Below are positions 47,654-58,989 of a stretch of 64,000 nucleotides of DNA, one piece after another. A program made the translations under genes and the position numbers. Every line of letters starts with the position of its first letter. Position 1 is the stretch's first letter. The notes beneath the pieces were generated by a model. It saw nothing but the letters and a program-made list of their open reading frames with translations, did no database searches and was not told the origin of the DNA. Source of the DNA: Vandiemenella viatica (lineage: Eukaryota; Arthropoda; Insecta; Orthoptera; Morabidae); NCBI GenBank assembly GCA_031002005.1, contig CM061918.1, positions 58,533,478-58,597,477 on the forward strand. The letters are read 5' to 3'.

Positions 47654-47917
47654 GTTTTTTTTTTTTTTATTTTTTACTTATTGCTTTACGCCTCGTCGAC
47701 GTCGAGGTCATTAGAGTCGGGATGGGATTGGGGACAAGGATCGGGAAAGAATTCGGACATGACCTTTTTGACGGAAGCATCCCTGTATTCACCAGGAGTA
47801 ATTTGGGGAAACCATGGAAAACCCAAATCTGGATGCCCGTACGGGGATTCAAACCGGCGTCCTCCCGAATGCGAGGACAGAGCGTTAACTGCTCACCAAC
47901 CACGCTCGGTAAAATAT
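47654..47917 (-). repeat. Full-length SINE-B with TSD CTATCAAG
   Basis: Poly(T), then 'ttgctttacgcctcgtcgac', body, reverse B box 'ggggattcaaaccgg' and head 'ctcaccaaccacgctcggta'. It is bracketed by CTATCAAG at 47646-47653 and 47918-47925. It inserted into the SINE-E copy, as did the neighbouring hAT. Confidence 0.93.
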
Positions 47918-48139
47918 CTATCAAGTCCTGATGATGAAAATTTCTTCCTCACCAGGACTAGAACCCGCTATGACCATGTCAGTGCCGTACACCATCACAG
48001 TGCCGTAAACAAATGAGCGTGCATATCCATAAATTATTATCTGATAGCCGAATGCTGTCTCAAAACACAAGGATCACCAGTAGCAGAGCGAAGGCTATAA
48101 ATGAATTGTTTGTATCGAGGCTTTATTGTAGGTTTTATA

Positions 48140-48901
48140 CAGGGTGTTACAAAAAGGTACGGCCAAACTTTCAGGAAACATTCCTCACACACAAACAAAG
48201 AAAATATGTTATGTGGACATGTGTCCGGAAACGCTTACTTTCCATGTTAGAGCTCATTTTATTACTTCTCTTCAAATCACATTAAAAATGGAATGGAAAC
48301 ACACAGCAACAGAACGTACCAGCGTGACTTCAAACACTTTGTTACAGGAAATGTTCAAAATGTCCTCCGTTAGCGAGGATACATGCATCCACCCTCCGTC
48401 GCATAGAATCCCTGATGCGCTGATGCAGCCCTGGAGAATGGCGTATTATATCACAGCCGTCCACAATACGAGCACGAAGAGTCTCTACATTTGGTACCGG
48501 GGTTGCGTAGACAAGGGCTTTCAAATGCCCCCATAAATGGAAGTCAAGAGGGTTGAGGTCAGGAGAGCGTGGGGGCCATGGAATTGGTCCGCCTCTACCA
48601 ATCCATCAGCCACTGGATCTGTTGTTGAGAAGCGTACGAACACGTCGACTGAAATGTGCAGGAGCTCCATCGTGCATGAACCACATGTTGTGTCGTACTT
48701 GTAAAGGCACATCTTCTAGCAGCACAGGTAGAGTATCCCGTATGAAATCATGATAACGTACAGTACATACTAACGAAACTAAAATGAGCTCTAAGATGGA
48801 AAGTAAGCGTTTCCGGACACATGTCCACATAACATATTTTCTTTGTTTGTGTGTGAGGAATGTTTCCTGAAAGTTTGGCCGTACCTTTTTGTAACACCCT
48901 G
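48140..48901 (-). mobile_element. mariner/Tc1-type element, internally deleted, 762 bp
   Basis: Near-perfect ~120-bp terminal inverted repeats starting CAGGGTGTTACAAAAAGGTA, bracketed by TA (48138-48139, 48902-48903). Minus-strand frames hold VRYHDFIRDTLPVLLED and FMHDGAPAHFSRRVRTLLNN (second catalytic Asp box 'HDGAPAHF', intact), then VYATPVPNVETLRARIVDGC. The N-terminal helix-turn-helix and first Asp region are deleted. Confidence 0.93.
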
Positions 48902-49684
48902 TACATATGGCTTTGAAGGCTAACATTAAACAAAACGACTTGAAACACTAGGGGAAAAAAAATAAGCAAGCTATAATTTCATCACCCTCCTGTGATTGTA
49001 ATGGCGTTAATAGGTAATAAATCAAGTTTATGATCTGTATTGAAAATGTGTTTAAGCTGACGAAGACCCTGAAGTTAATAAGCAATGTATCAAACCTCTG
49101 TTCTGAACTTGGTTTGTGCATATCCAGGGTCGCGTAAATAAGTTGTCACAGCGACTGATTTCGAGTGCATTAGCGGGGTTCAAATCCAGGTAAAACCCAA
49201 GCGTTGTCCTAGTACGTGAAGGATTTCCCAGTCCCGCGCAACCTGCTACTAAATGAATACTAGGAAGGAATCACCTGTGCTCGAAGCGTAACACTGGCCA
49301 CGCCATGTCCACTCCGTTGCAAAGGAACCGGAAGTGAATGGGGAACACTACCTCCACCACAGGTATTGAATAGCCGTAACCTTTCATGGCAACTTGCTCC
49401 AACGTCAGCACAAAAGAAACAGAGGCTTCCAAAAAGATAATTCAGTCTAATTTTTTTCTCCCGTGAGGACGTCGTGTCAGGCTGGCAGTTAACACGTCAA
49501 CAAGTGGGCGTGCGGTGGCGACAGCGGTCGCTTTCCCCAGGTAATTACACACTCGCCAGGCTCTCTAAACAGCCGCTCCAGTAACCCTCCAGCTATCAAT
49601 TATCTACTCCTTTTTTTCAACATATTATAAATAATGCATAGGAATAACCGTTTACATTTCTTCGAAAGATTCTGCTTTTTTGCT

Positions 49685-49865
49685 TATGGCATCATTAGAG
49701 GCGGGAAAGAACTAGAAGCAAGGAATTTGCCCATGTCCTTTTAAAGCAGCCATCCCAAGCACTCGTCTGGAGAGATTTCGGGACGCCATGGAAAACCCAA
49801 ATCTGGATGACCGGACGAGAATTCAAAACCGCGTCCTCCCGAATGATAGGCTTCAACGCTCAGGG
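49685..49865 (-). repeat. Diverged SINE-B copy
   Basis: Minus strand: 'cattagaggcgggaaagaac', 'gccatggaaaacccaaatct', damaged B box 'gagaattcaaaaccg' and 'cgtcctcccgaatg'. The head end is eroded. Confidence 0.75.
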
Positions 49866-50173
49866 GTCTTGACCGATCTGCCTGAAATACAAACGACCCT
49901 GACAGTTCGTTTTGTAAAATTTGAAGAAAATTTTTTGAGTTTCAGGGGAATTAGGAAATGTAAAGGCATAAATTTCGCGCGAACATAGAAACCGCGCTAT
50001 ATAATAATCGGTGAAAGTTCGTGATAGCGTGACCTGATGTGGCAGAAATACGTACTTGAACTGTGTGTGGCCTTAAAGATTCGCTCTGCTAAATTTTAAG
50101 AGTTTCTGTTTAGCTTGAAGGAAGTTATGATGCGTAGAGACAGATTTGCATGGAGACACATGATCTGACTATA

Positions 50174-50745
50174 CAGGGTGTTACAAAAAGGTAAGGCCAA
50201 ACTTTCAGGAAACATTCCTCACACACAAACAAAGAAAATATGTTATGTGGACATGTGTCCGGAAACGCTTACTTTCCATGTTAGAGCTCATTTTATTACT
50301 TCTCTTCAAATCACATTAAACATGGAATGGAAACACACAGCAACAGAACGTACCAGCGTGACTTCAAACACTTTCTTACAGGAAATGTTCAAAATGTCCT
50401 CCGTTAGCGAGGATACATGCATCCACCCTCCGTCGCATGGAATCCCTGATGCGCTGATGCAGCCCTGGAGAATGGCGTATTGTATCACAGCCGTCCACAA
50501 TACGAGCACGAAGAGTCTCTACATTTGGTACCGGGGTTGCGTAGACAAGGGCTTTCAAATGCCCCCATAAATGGAAGTCAAGAGGGTTGAGGTCAGGAGA
50601 GCGTACTAACATACTAACAAAACTAAAATGAGCTCTAACATGGAAAGTAAGCGTTTCCGGACACATGTCCACATAACACATTTTCTTTGTTTGTGTGTGA
50701 GGAATGTTTCCTGAAAGTTTGGCCGTACCTTTTTGTAACACCCTG
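50174..50745 (-). mobile_element. Second copy of the mariner/Tc1-type element, 572 bp
   Basis: Same ~120-bp inverted ends as 48140-48901, bracketed by TA (50172-50173, 50746-50747). It lacks about 190 bp that include the HDGAPAHF box. The minus-strand frame reads the TIR straight into RSPDLNPLDFHLWGHLKALV, the third catalytic motif with 'SPDLNPLD' intact. The two copies therefore preserve different catalytic parts. Confidence 0.93.
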
Positions 50746-51319
50746 TATAACGTGTTACCTGTCACCCGCGACTTTGTACACGTTGACTTGGAATTTTGTT
50801 GCTAGAATTGTGTAATATATAGAAAGCTGTAAGCTACGTAAACGATGTCCCAAACAAACAAACAAAAAAACAAAAAATCACGAATTTGGGATAATAGGAC
50901 GGGGAAGCCATCACCATGCCATTGTACAATTAAATCTGTCTCATGAACAGAACCAATTTGTAACATGTTTAAAAATAGACAAAAACTATGTGGGGAGGAG
51001 ACTTTTGTTTATGGTTTAAAATTATGTCACTTTCTGGGTATATCTCACGTCAACGTCGTTTTGTACACAATGTTTTGGTTTAGCTGTCCTTTGCTAAGAT
51101 ATATAACCTTTGAGAGTTAAAAACTGGTGAGCTAGCTGCGTATAACTGCCCAAATGAAAAATACTTCTTTTCTAAGTGTACCGGCCTGATACTTTCATTG
51201 TCTGTCCCTGATCTTTATCAATAGTAATCACATGCAGCGTCATACCACATACATATTATACAATAAGTACATAAAATCTGTCTGTACATAAAATTTATGA
51301 AGAGATCGTACACAAACTG

Positions 51320-51590
51320 ACTGCGATAGAAACAAAGCCTGAATGACCGATATAACATTACAGAGACTTACACACGCTATCCGTCTGTCTGTCACCGTTC
51401 CGTTAGTTTTCAAAATGTCAGACAAAGTATGTTATTTATCCCGAAAACAATATCCTATCTCCTTCCTAATGGTAGATAGTATTATCTTGTCAAATTTGAT
51501 TAAGATACGTTTAACCGCTTAGTCGTGAAGACATATCAAACAGACAGAGAGGTAGGGTTATTTTTGCATTAATAATATTAGTTCAAAGGA
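51320..51590 (+). repeat. Interspersed repeat resembling a LINE 3' UTR, copy 2
   Basis: Matches 24100-24290 over 'ttatttatcccgaaaa', 'tatcctatctccttcc', 'acagacagagagg' and 'cattaataatattag'. It extends further left than copy 1. Confidence 0.6.
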
Positions 51591-51638
51591 ATGACAGTTT
51601 GATTAATAGGACCAATTTGGAAGAACAGAAATACAAAG

Positions 51639-51867
51639 TTTTTTTTTTAATGGCCTTCGGTCATTGCAACCATTTAGCCAGCTCCAATTTGTTTTGTACA
51701 GAGTATTGTATCAGGCTCTGATCATGATATTGTGGACACTCCAATGAGGACAGCACAAGACGAACACAACACTTAATTAAAACCACCCATGCCCGAGGCC
51801 AGACTCGAACCGGCGGCCCTTGCAATGCGAAGCCAGCGCGCTAGCCACTACACTGCCAGGGCCGGCT
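51639..51867 (-). repeat. SINE-A copy with TSD AAATACAAAG
   Basis: Poly(T), 'aatggccttcggtcattgca', body, reverse B box 'ccagactcgaaccgg' (about 51801) and head 'cactacactgccagggccgg'. Exact flanks AAATACAAAG at 51629-51638 and 51868-51877. Confidence 0.94.
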
Positions 51868-52638
51868 AAATACAAAGTTGATTCACGGATACACTTGAGG
51901 ATTGAATTGTCAGAGCAGGATATTTTGGCGGTTGGCTGCGCTGTTTTCTTTAGCCGTAACACCATCTGCGTGGCCGACACAATACGACGATACATCCGGG
52001 GTAATTTTCTCCGAACCGAACGCTGGTCAAGGTTCCGTCATTACACAAAGTTAACAGTCTATTAAGTGCTCGCCTAGATAACGTCTGCAGTGACTAACCA
52101 ATATCTCGCACAGTAGCCGGGCGTGGTCGGGCGACTCTCTCCACGCGCCAGGCACTTCCGGTATCTCTGCAGACCGGTCGCTATCAACACCGTTACTCAG
52201 TCCCTTTTTCGCCAGAGCAGCTATTATCCCCTCGGATTAATGAATTTGCCAAACTTAACGGTTCCAGCGCTTGCGTAACTGGAAGTCTAGAGAATTTTCA
52301 CTCTCGTGCCAAAACATTTCCGGTTACCTGATGACACAGCTTCCGCCTCTGAGGTTGATGGCACTCGGTGTGTCGTCAATCGCTAGAAAATGTTCCACTG
52401 TCAACAGATGTTCCGAAATTTCACAACGTCTTCTCAGATTACGAGGCGTAGATTTATTAACATCTGGCGTTTCCGCCATCATTTTCGTGACATTTCCATT
52501 TAGCTACAGACCCACAGCTGGTTCGTGACCTTTGTAGAGGGCTCCCGAAATGATGACCGAAACGCATCTGCAGAAAAAAAAACCAACAGGTGGCAACAGA
52601 AGCTTGAGGCAGGTTTAAAATTTATGAACGAAATAACA

Positions 52639-52823
52639 GCGTTGTGGCATTCGGGAGGACGCAGGTTCGAATCCCCGTCCTGGCATCCAGATTTGGGTTT
52701 CCCATGGTTTCCACAAATCACTCCAGGTGAATAGTCGGATGCTTCCTTCAAAGAGGCCATGGCCGAATTCATTCCAGTTCCTTGCCCCTACTCCTTTCCC
52801 GCCTCTAATGACCATAAGCAAAA
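52639..52823 (+). repeat. 5'-truncated SINE-B with TSD GAAATAACA
   Basis: Starts inside the tRNA-like head ('gcgttgtggcattcgggagg') but keeps the B box 'caggttcgaatccccg'. It ends 'taatgaccataagcaaaa', so the usual 'tcgacgtcgacgaggcg' block is deleted. GAAATAACA flanks both sides (52630-52638, 52824-52832). Confidence 0.92.
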
Positions 52824-53573
52824 GAAATAACACACGTTAAGGAATCTGCTGGGCGCTACCCATGATTCTACAATGACATTTCCGAGCACTTGTTCAATAA
52901 CAAAACTATTCTCCCATGTCGTTGTGGTAGCTGCAGGCTACTCAACTGTGAGATACTTGGTCAGTAACACGACGAGAAAAGAAGTCTATCCACCCGGTTG
53001 GCAGGTAGCCGAGATGTTTATCACTTCTACGAGGTACTGACAGGTTGCAAGATGTTGTAGGGGGAAAACAGATTTATCATTCAAGTGATAGGGTTTGTTC
53101 CTCTGGATGTTGTGTATGAATTTCTCGAAAATGTGTTTAATGAGTTGTGTGCCATCCCAAAAATAAATTTTCGTCCTTTAACAAAGACAATATAAGCAAA
53201 GAGCAGGATCCAGGCCAGTTTATGAAGTGTGTGGAAATTAACGTTGAACGGTAGGGTGAGGTTATCGTGTGGGGTTGCTACGACATAGAATTTGTATTAC
53301 AGTATTGAAATGGTTCTCCATAGGCAATCCAAAGAATCGCTTGAGGGTCAACTGCCGATTTTTCGACCTTCTTGTAAAATATTGTCGTATTATGAATTGT
53401 TTAACATCCCAGAAAAATCTCGTAAATTGGTTATTGGCCATTCTTCTTCATTTTGTTAAATATTTGAATGAAAACACCATTTGTTAACAAGTTTTTTTAA
53501 AAAAATTATATATTCTTAGTCACGTTTTGCCTTTGTGGAATGGAACATCACCAATCAGCGTAAACGTTTATAC

Positions 53574-54006
53574 ACGATGTTGTTAAGAAATTTACATTAT
53601 TTGGATACATAACTAACTATTTACAAAGCACATTATAGTACAATTTTGGTTTGAAACGGTTACATGTTGGTCGATAACAGCTCTATATGCACTTTAGTAG
53701 AACCAGATCTGTTGTTGCGATTAAACATTGCTCCTATTGTTCTTGTGCAAGTAATAATTTCACTGTTTTTGGAATAATGGAAATTGTAACCCTGTTTTTG
53801 AGACACAACAACAGTGAAATAGTAACCTGTACAAGAATAACAGGAGCAATATTGAACCACAGCAACAATCGGGTTCCACAAAAGTGCACGTAGAGCTGTT
53901 CCCGACCAACATGTAACTGTTTCCACCAAAATTTGTAAATAGAGTGTACTTTGTTAATAGTTAGCCATGTATCCAAATAATACAAACTTCTTAACAACAC
54001 CATGTA
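53574..54006. repeat. Second ~0.43-kb palindrome (fold-back element)
   Basis: The left arm from 'acgatgttgttaagaaa' through 'tacatgttggtcg' and 'acattgctcctattgttctt' is matched in reverse by the right arm, ending 'cttcttaacaacaccatg'. The arms are about 195 bp and the central loop about 40 bp (53773-53810). The sequence 'ataagggcgaaac' follows at 54030. No coding content. Confidence 0.82.
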
Positions 54007-54089
54007 TGTACATACATTTAGAGCCTCACTCTATAAGGGCGAAACATATCTGAGAGTGTATGAATTGAAATACAATTTTTAACAGTCGA

Positions 54090-55300
54090 TATTATCATTC
54101 ACAAAAACAAAACAAAAAATAATAGAAAATCTTAACTGCAAAATACTTTTGAAATCACGTACTTAAAAAAAACTGCGCGTCTTTACATTTAACTTGACAA
54201 ATCTATTTAAAACTTTTTTTGTCACTTAAGCAGAGTTTCACTTTATCTGAAGTATTTTTTAAAGGTTATATCAGTCTCAGAACGTAAGAGAAAAAGGTAA
54301 ACAAACCACAGCTGTTCAAGGTTATTTTACTATAATCTAAGCACAATTACAGCAAAATTAATTGATTTTACCAGAGGTGCATATGAGGTTGATACAGTGA
54401 CTTTATTCTATTAATGCAAAGCGTGGGCAACCACTTACTACAGCTATCGAGTACTGAACTAAATTCTGATTCAACGAAAGACAACCACAGATACGTGTCT
54501 ACCTTGACAGCATTTTCCCGTGCCACAGTTCTATGACTCACTGCTTTCGCATGTCACATATTTGGTGAAAACGGATAACTGAGGCCCTTATTTTTCGACG
54601 AAGTAATCGAACATCCGTAGACATAACAATTAACCGTCTCAATTCCGTTTTAATGAGGCTGATAGCGACGAAGAAACATGTAAACATAGGGCTGGAGTCC
54701 AACCGGAAATTAAGTACACCAAACTTAGGCGGCAACAGTGACTAGATCGGCTGCAAGACAGGGAGTTCCGTCACGATTTCCAACGATGGTGGTGTAGCAG
54801 TGATCGCTGGTGCTACATTTCAAGCAAACTAACTGTGTAAATTAAAGGCAATTGATATGAAACAAGTTTCTAATCCTGACGACAGGAAATAATTATTTAT
54901 TAATTTAAAATAAAAATACAAATTTGTAAAAAATGTAAGAGGGTCAACCTTGCGGCAACTATGATAATCCTAATATTCTTAAATGCATAATGTTCTCAAT
55001 TGGTTAGACCATTGAACAAGGTGTTTATACATAATATTTCGGCGATAGAAATCTCTGCCGATATTACTTCACCAAAAGATGGCGATACAGCATTCGATCG
55101 CCGAGATACACCTTGTTTATTCTACTAGTCACCCGAGAACATTATATTACTTATCAACGCCAGCAAAAACTTCGTTCTTACAAATTCCTGATTGTGTTTT
55201 AACCGTAAACAAACAGCTCCCGCTAACATGACTGTTCCAACCTTACGCAGGTAATTAATCCCTTCCAGTCAAGGAAGAGACAAAATTTGCAATACCATAC
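54090..55300. other. No recognised feature
   Basis: AT-rich sequence with no motif-bearing frame, SINE box or terminal repeat recognised. 'gccgatattacttcaccaaa' with 'cgccgagatacacc' (55050-55115) forms no clear longer repeat. Confidence 0.35.
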
Positions 55301-55314
55301 TAAAGTGTAGCAAA

Positions 55315-55735
55315 ATGTTCCGAAATTTATTGAGACAAAAATGCTGCTCCATAGTAATTGAAAACGAAAAACATTTTTATACAGTCATTAAATATTTCAT
55401 GGCAGAGCTGCCAACAAGAACGTTTAAGTATAAAATTCTACCTTGGTTTCAACCTACATACCTTAGAACGTCACAGCTTGGCCCATCTGAACCGCTTATT
55501 CACTTATATTCATTTCCAATGCTACACGCCAGAAACATACCTGAAAAAAAAGGAAAGAAGGGGTTTAATTAAGATATCTCAGCAAGGCAAAGTGGATTTA
55601 AATCTAGCATCTACAATTAAGTGTTTAGCCAAGGGTTCTGAACAGTACCAATTTCCTACATCTGTCTTCAAGACTCCAGTAATCACCAGAGACGTTAATA
55701 TCTTGAAATTTTACAGATTCAGTTATATTTGTTAA
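55315..55735 (+). pseudogene. Unrecognised frameshifted coding remnant
   Basis: From ATG 55315 the frame begins MFRNLLRQKCCSIVIENEKH and runs to IPEKKGKKGFN. A second, overlapping frame takes over after the A8 run near 55543 and continues ISQQGKVDLNLASTIKCLAK to KFYRFSYIC and a stop at 55733-55735. One indel in the A run would join them into about 140 residues. The start is basic and lacks acidic residues for 14 positions, compatible with a mitochondrial signal. No family is recognised. It could be a processed copy of a host gene, a real gene with a sequencing error, or chance. Confidence 0.3.
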
Positions 55736-57109
55736 ATTAGCACAGTTTGCTGTTTTTTATTTACATTAGCGTTAGAAAGTTTTGTAGCTTCACATTTTTG
55801 CTTTTCTCACAGAGCGTTTTCTGAGAAAATAGCTCTCTCAAAATCTCTTTACTACTGTTGATCATCGTGCATTAAAGCGATTAAATGGGTAATTGTTTCT
55901 TAATCTGTTTTCGATTTATGTGCCACCTGTTATTAATGTTTATTCCGGGTTCACTAGAATTTAACTAAATGCTAAGGATAACAAACCATAGGATATGAGG
56001 TGCAAAACAGAGATAAAATATAAGAGCGTAGTCAAAGAAGCCCTTTTCGGAAATAGGAGTTTTTTTACACAACGAAAAATTTCGTTCGAACCCAGAAAAA
56101 GATTTATTCGAGACTTTCTATGGAAGAGACGTACTTTTGACTCACAGAACTGTGCGAAAAAGTGAAGAGAAAAAGCTTGATTCCTCCAGGATGAAGTACT
56201 GCAAGAGGGAGAGTGAAGAACTAATAGGTACTGCCAAGAACTTGAGAAAGTTCGATGTTCCTAAAAACTATTGGCGTAAGGAGAAGAGATGTAGCTGGAC
56301 CAACTCAGCTACTTCACAAACTTACTTGAGAGATCTGTGTAAGGAGAGAGGCTAATAAAAGACGACGTAAAGGAAGTAAGGAAAAGCAAGGAGGTAAAAA
56401 CATTAGCGTTGGATAGAAGGAAGAACGTAGGCCTAGCAGCCTTCATATTGAGGAGGAGATAAGGAATGTAATAGACGTTAATACCACCCAAGGCTCATAA
56501 TCAGGGCTACTGGTGGTCAGCAGATTGGCCGGTGCTACAGTTTCCGCAGCAGAGGACAGCGACAAGTGGTCAGCTAACGGTGAGGACAGCCTAGCCTCTA
56601 CAGTTAGACCAACCGGACGCTCCCACGGGACACCTGGTCGTCACCACTAATAGCGCTAAATACAGGCCCCTCTAACAACCATCAACTGCATCCAGCCAAT
56701 ACTCCACCAACTACTACCCTCAGTTAATCCCAGCATCTCTATGTAGCCATCTCCATCAACATCCGCAATGGGTTAGTGAACAAGTAACTGTTTTAGCTGT
56801 TACTAATGTTTGAGCATGTTCACCGAATCTCCGTTTGACTGTCGCTGACCATCGTGGATTAAATTAGTGTGGTGGTGTAAATTAATGCGCCGCCACATTG
56901 CAGCGCCTCTAGGATCAATGCTGGGGCCTCGAGTACCGGTTGTCCTGATTACGGTTCTAGGCCGTTCTCCACAATCACTCACCTTTTAAGACATTGCACA
57001 AACAATTGAAAACTTAGTACCTGGGTGACCGATCTATGCTCGGCAACTTTCGAATTCTGTTCAACATTAAAGATTTTGCATGAAGTTAAGCGATTTTCTT
57101 GGAAGCTTC

Positions 57110-58300
57110 ATAGGCATTTTGAACGGTAAAATTCCTTGCTATGACCAAAGAGAAACTTAACAAACATCGGTAGGCTTACTTGTACCTGTAACTTCCGCGA
57201 GATGAGTTAAGGGGCACGAGACACGAAATACAAGAATTGCTCCCTTTTATGATAAAATCGTGTTACAAACTTGAAAATGAAAACGTTATTACATATGAAA
57301 TTTCATCCGATTTATTATAGCCATTTCCGTGATCGTCCTTTTTTACTATCTAATAAATTGCTTTTTTAAAAAATTCTATTATTATGTTAAACAGTAATCA
57401 GTGGTTAATTAATAGTGCAAGATTAGTCGTAATTCATTTAGACGAGTACCGGTACATCATCAGTCCTAAATTCCTTCACTTTTGTAAAACAATGTTCATA
57501 CCTAACATTAACGCCACACCTTCTGATCCAACGGTACCTTTTCAAGTGATAGGAAAACAATTCCCATTAAAAGTAAAATTGGCGATGGCCATTAATATAG
57601 CACAAGGCCAGACGCTTCAAAGCAAAGGATTGTATTCACCAGAACCTGTATTTTTCGTATAGACATCTGTACGTGCTTTTTCACGCATTCGTAGATTCAA
57701 TTAATATTGATGTTTGTGTTAAAGACACATGCGGTCAAAAAGTAAATGTTGATCACATTATAACTGCTAATATCGTTTTCAAAGAAGTAATGTAAAGCAA
57801 AGAAATTTTAAAAGAAAATCACATCTGCCAAACCTATTGTTTAAATGTTTTACAATTGAACATGTAATATTTAATAATAACGACTTGTTTTTACAAAAAG
57901 ACAGATATTTATGACTACTATTCAAAATAAGATAATTTCAATTAATAAATATACTTGCATTTACTTATGTCCACATTATTATACTACCACTCGGTGACAA
58001 CCACGACACTGTGCGAAATATTCGCATGGGCCAGCTAGTATACAAGAACTGTTAGTTTAAAGAGATAAGAGTTCCTTCCTGTAACCAAAGAGAAACTAAC
58101 TACCAGTAGGCTTTCTGGTACCTGACACGTCTATGAGATGGCGTTACAGCTGATTTCGAGATACCAAATACAAAAATTGTTCGTATTTTGTAAAATCGTA
58201 TTTTTTTGCAGAGAAGACTCCTACTTAGATAAACTAAAAAAGCAAAATGTTATCTAAATCTAAAATTTGATCCAAATCGTTGGAGCCGTTTCAGAGATAC
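57110..58300 (+). repeat. Two related ~240-bp repeats flanking the Helitron piece
   Basis: 57110-57345 and 58050-58300 share 'gaccaaagagaaact', 'taggcttacttgtacctg', 'acacgaaatacaagaattg' and 'aaaatcgt' in the same order and direction. The right copy ends in 'cgttggagccgtttcagaga' and 'atatacaagaattgctcg', a form common at ends of insect interspersed repeats. Confidence 0.6.
57384..58038 (+). mobile_element. Helitron 3' part: Pif1-like helicase tail and terminus
   Basis: The frame 57384-57662 contains FIPNINATPSDPTVPFQVIG, KQFPLKVKLAMAINIAQGQT and LQSKGLYSPEPVF. This is the end of the Helitron Pif1-type helicase ('FQVxRKQFPxxLAFAMTINKAQGQTLxxVGLYLPxPVFSHGQLYVAxSR'). In this copy 'NKAQGQT' is NIAQGQT and the frame breaks before 'HGQLYVA'. 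The 3' end is present: the hairpin GCGAA-ATA-TTCGC (58013-58025) and CTAG (58035-58038) followed by T. Helitrons end CTRR after a hairpin and insert between A and T. The Rep part and most of the helicase are absent. Confidence 0.88.
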
Positions 58301-58766
58301 CAAATATATATACCATATATACAAGAATTGCTCGTTAAGGATATAAGATTATACAGGCAGTTTCCCCTATACATAGACAGATGTCGTACCCCATTAGTTA
58401 ATGAGATACCAGTCAAGCCATTCCTGTATACGTTCCAGAAGATTTCATTATGCAAAGTAGATTAAAACTGGGCGCCAGCGTCAGATGAATCTGATATGGC
58501 CCACGAATAAAGGTAAGAACAGCGATCTTGGTGACAGACCGTTTCTCTTCTAGATCGTGGATAATCATTCAGCTGGAAATAGTCGCGTTTGAAACCATAT
58601 TTCTTGTCACAATATCTCCGTCGTCATCGCTCACTTACATGACAGAGATGTTTTGAGCCCGGCGTCTTTACTGTTTAAACAGGATAATAAATATATCTGA
58701 AGAGATATTTCTTTTAAAATTCATACTCTATGTTCCTTAACCAGCAATTAACACCAAATTTCTTCA

Positions 58767-58989
58767 TATGCTGGCCTCGGTAGCGTAGGGGCTAGAGTAC
58801 TAACTCAGCGTGCCGAAGGTCACCGGTTCGAGTCCGGCCGAGGGCATGGGTGTTTAAGTGTGTCCGTCCTGTGGTGTCCATGTGTCCATACTAAGTTACA
58901 ACAATACACTGGAAGAGTAATTACAATCACATTGATCTGGCTGTATGACCTATGTAACCGAATGCCATTAAATTAAAAAAAAAAAAACC
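58767..58989 (+). repeat. SINE-A copy with TSD TTTCTTCA
   Basis: Head 'ggcctcggtagcgtaggggc', B box 'accggttcgagtccgg' (about 58825), body 'gggcatgggtgtttaagtgt', 3' 'tggctgtatgacc…gaatgccattaaa' and an A tail. Exact flanks TTTCTTCA at 58759-58766 and 58990-58997. The promoter boxes look intact. Confidence 0.94.

Larger units (their letters stand above)
43970..48005 (-). repeat. SINE-E copy broken by a hAT and a SINE-B
   Basis: Three pieces, 43970-44244, 47559-47653 and 47918-48005, join into one older repeat once the two insertions and one copy of each target duplication are removed. The joined order shares 'gtcgccatc…catgccc.tactccat' and 'aagtcctgatgatgaaaatt' with 24330-24660. The right end holds a reverse B-box-like 'accaggactagaaccc'. 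Confidence 0.7.

Noticed and set aside
47588..48016. 142-residue plus-strand frame
   Set aside because: It spans a SINE-E piece and a full SINE-B on the opposite strand.
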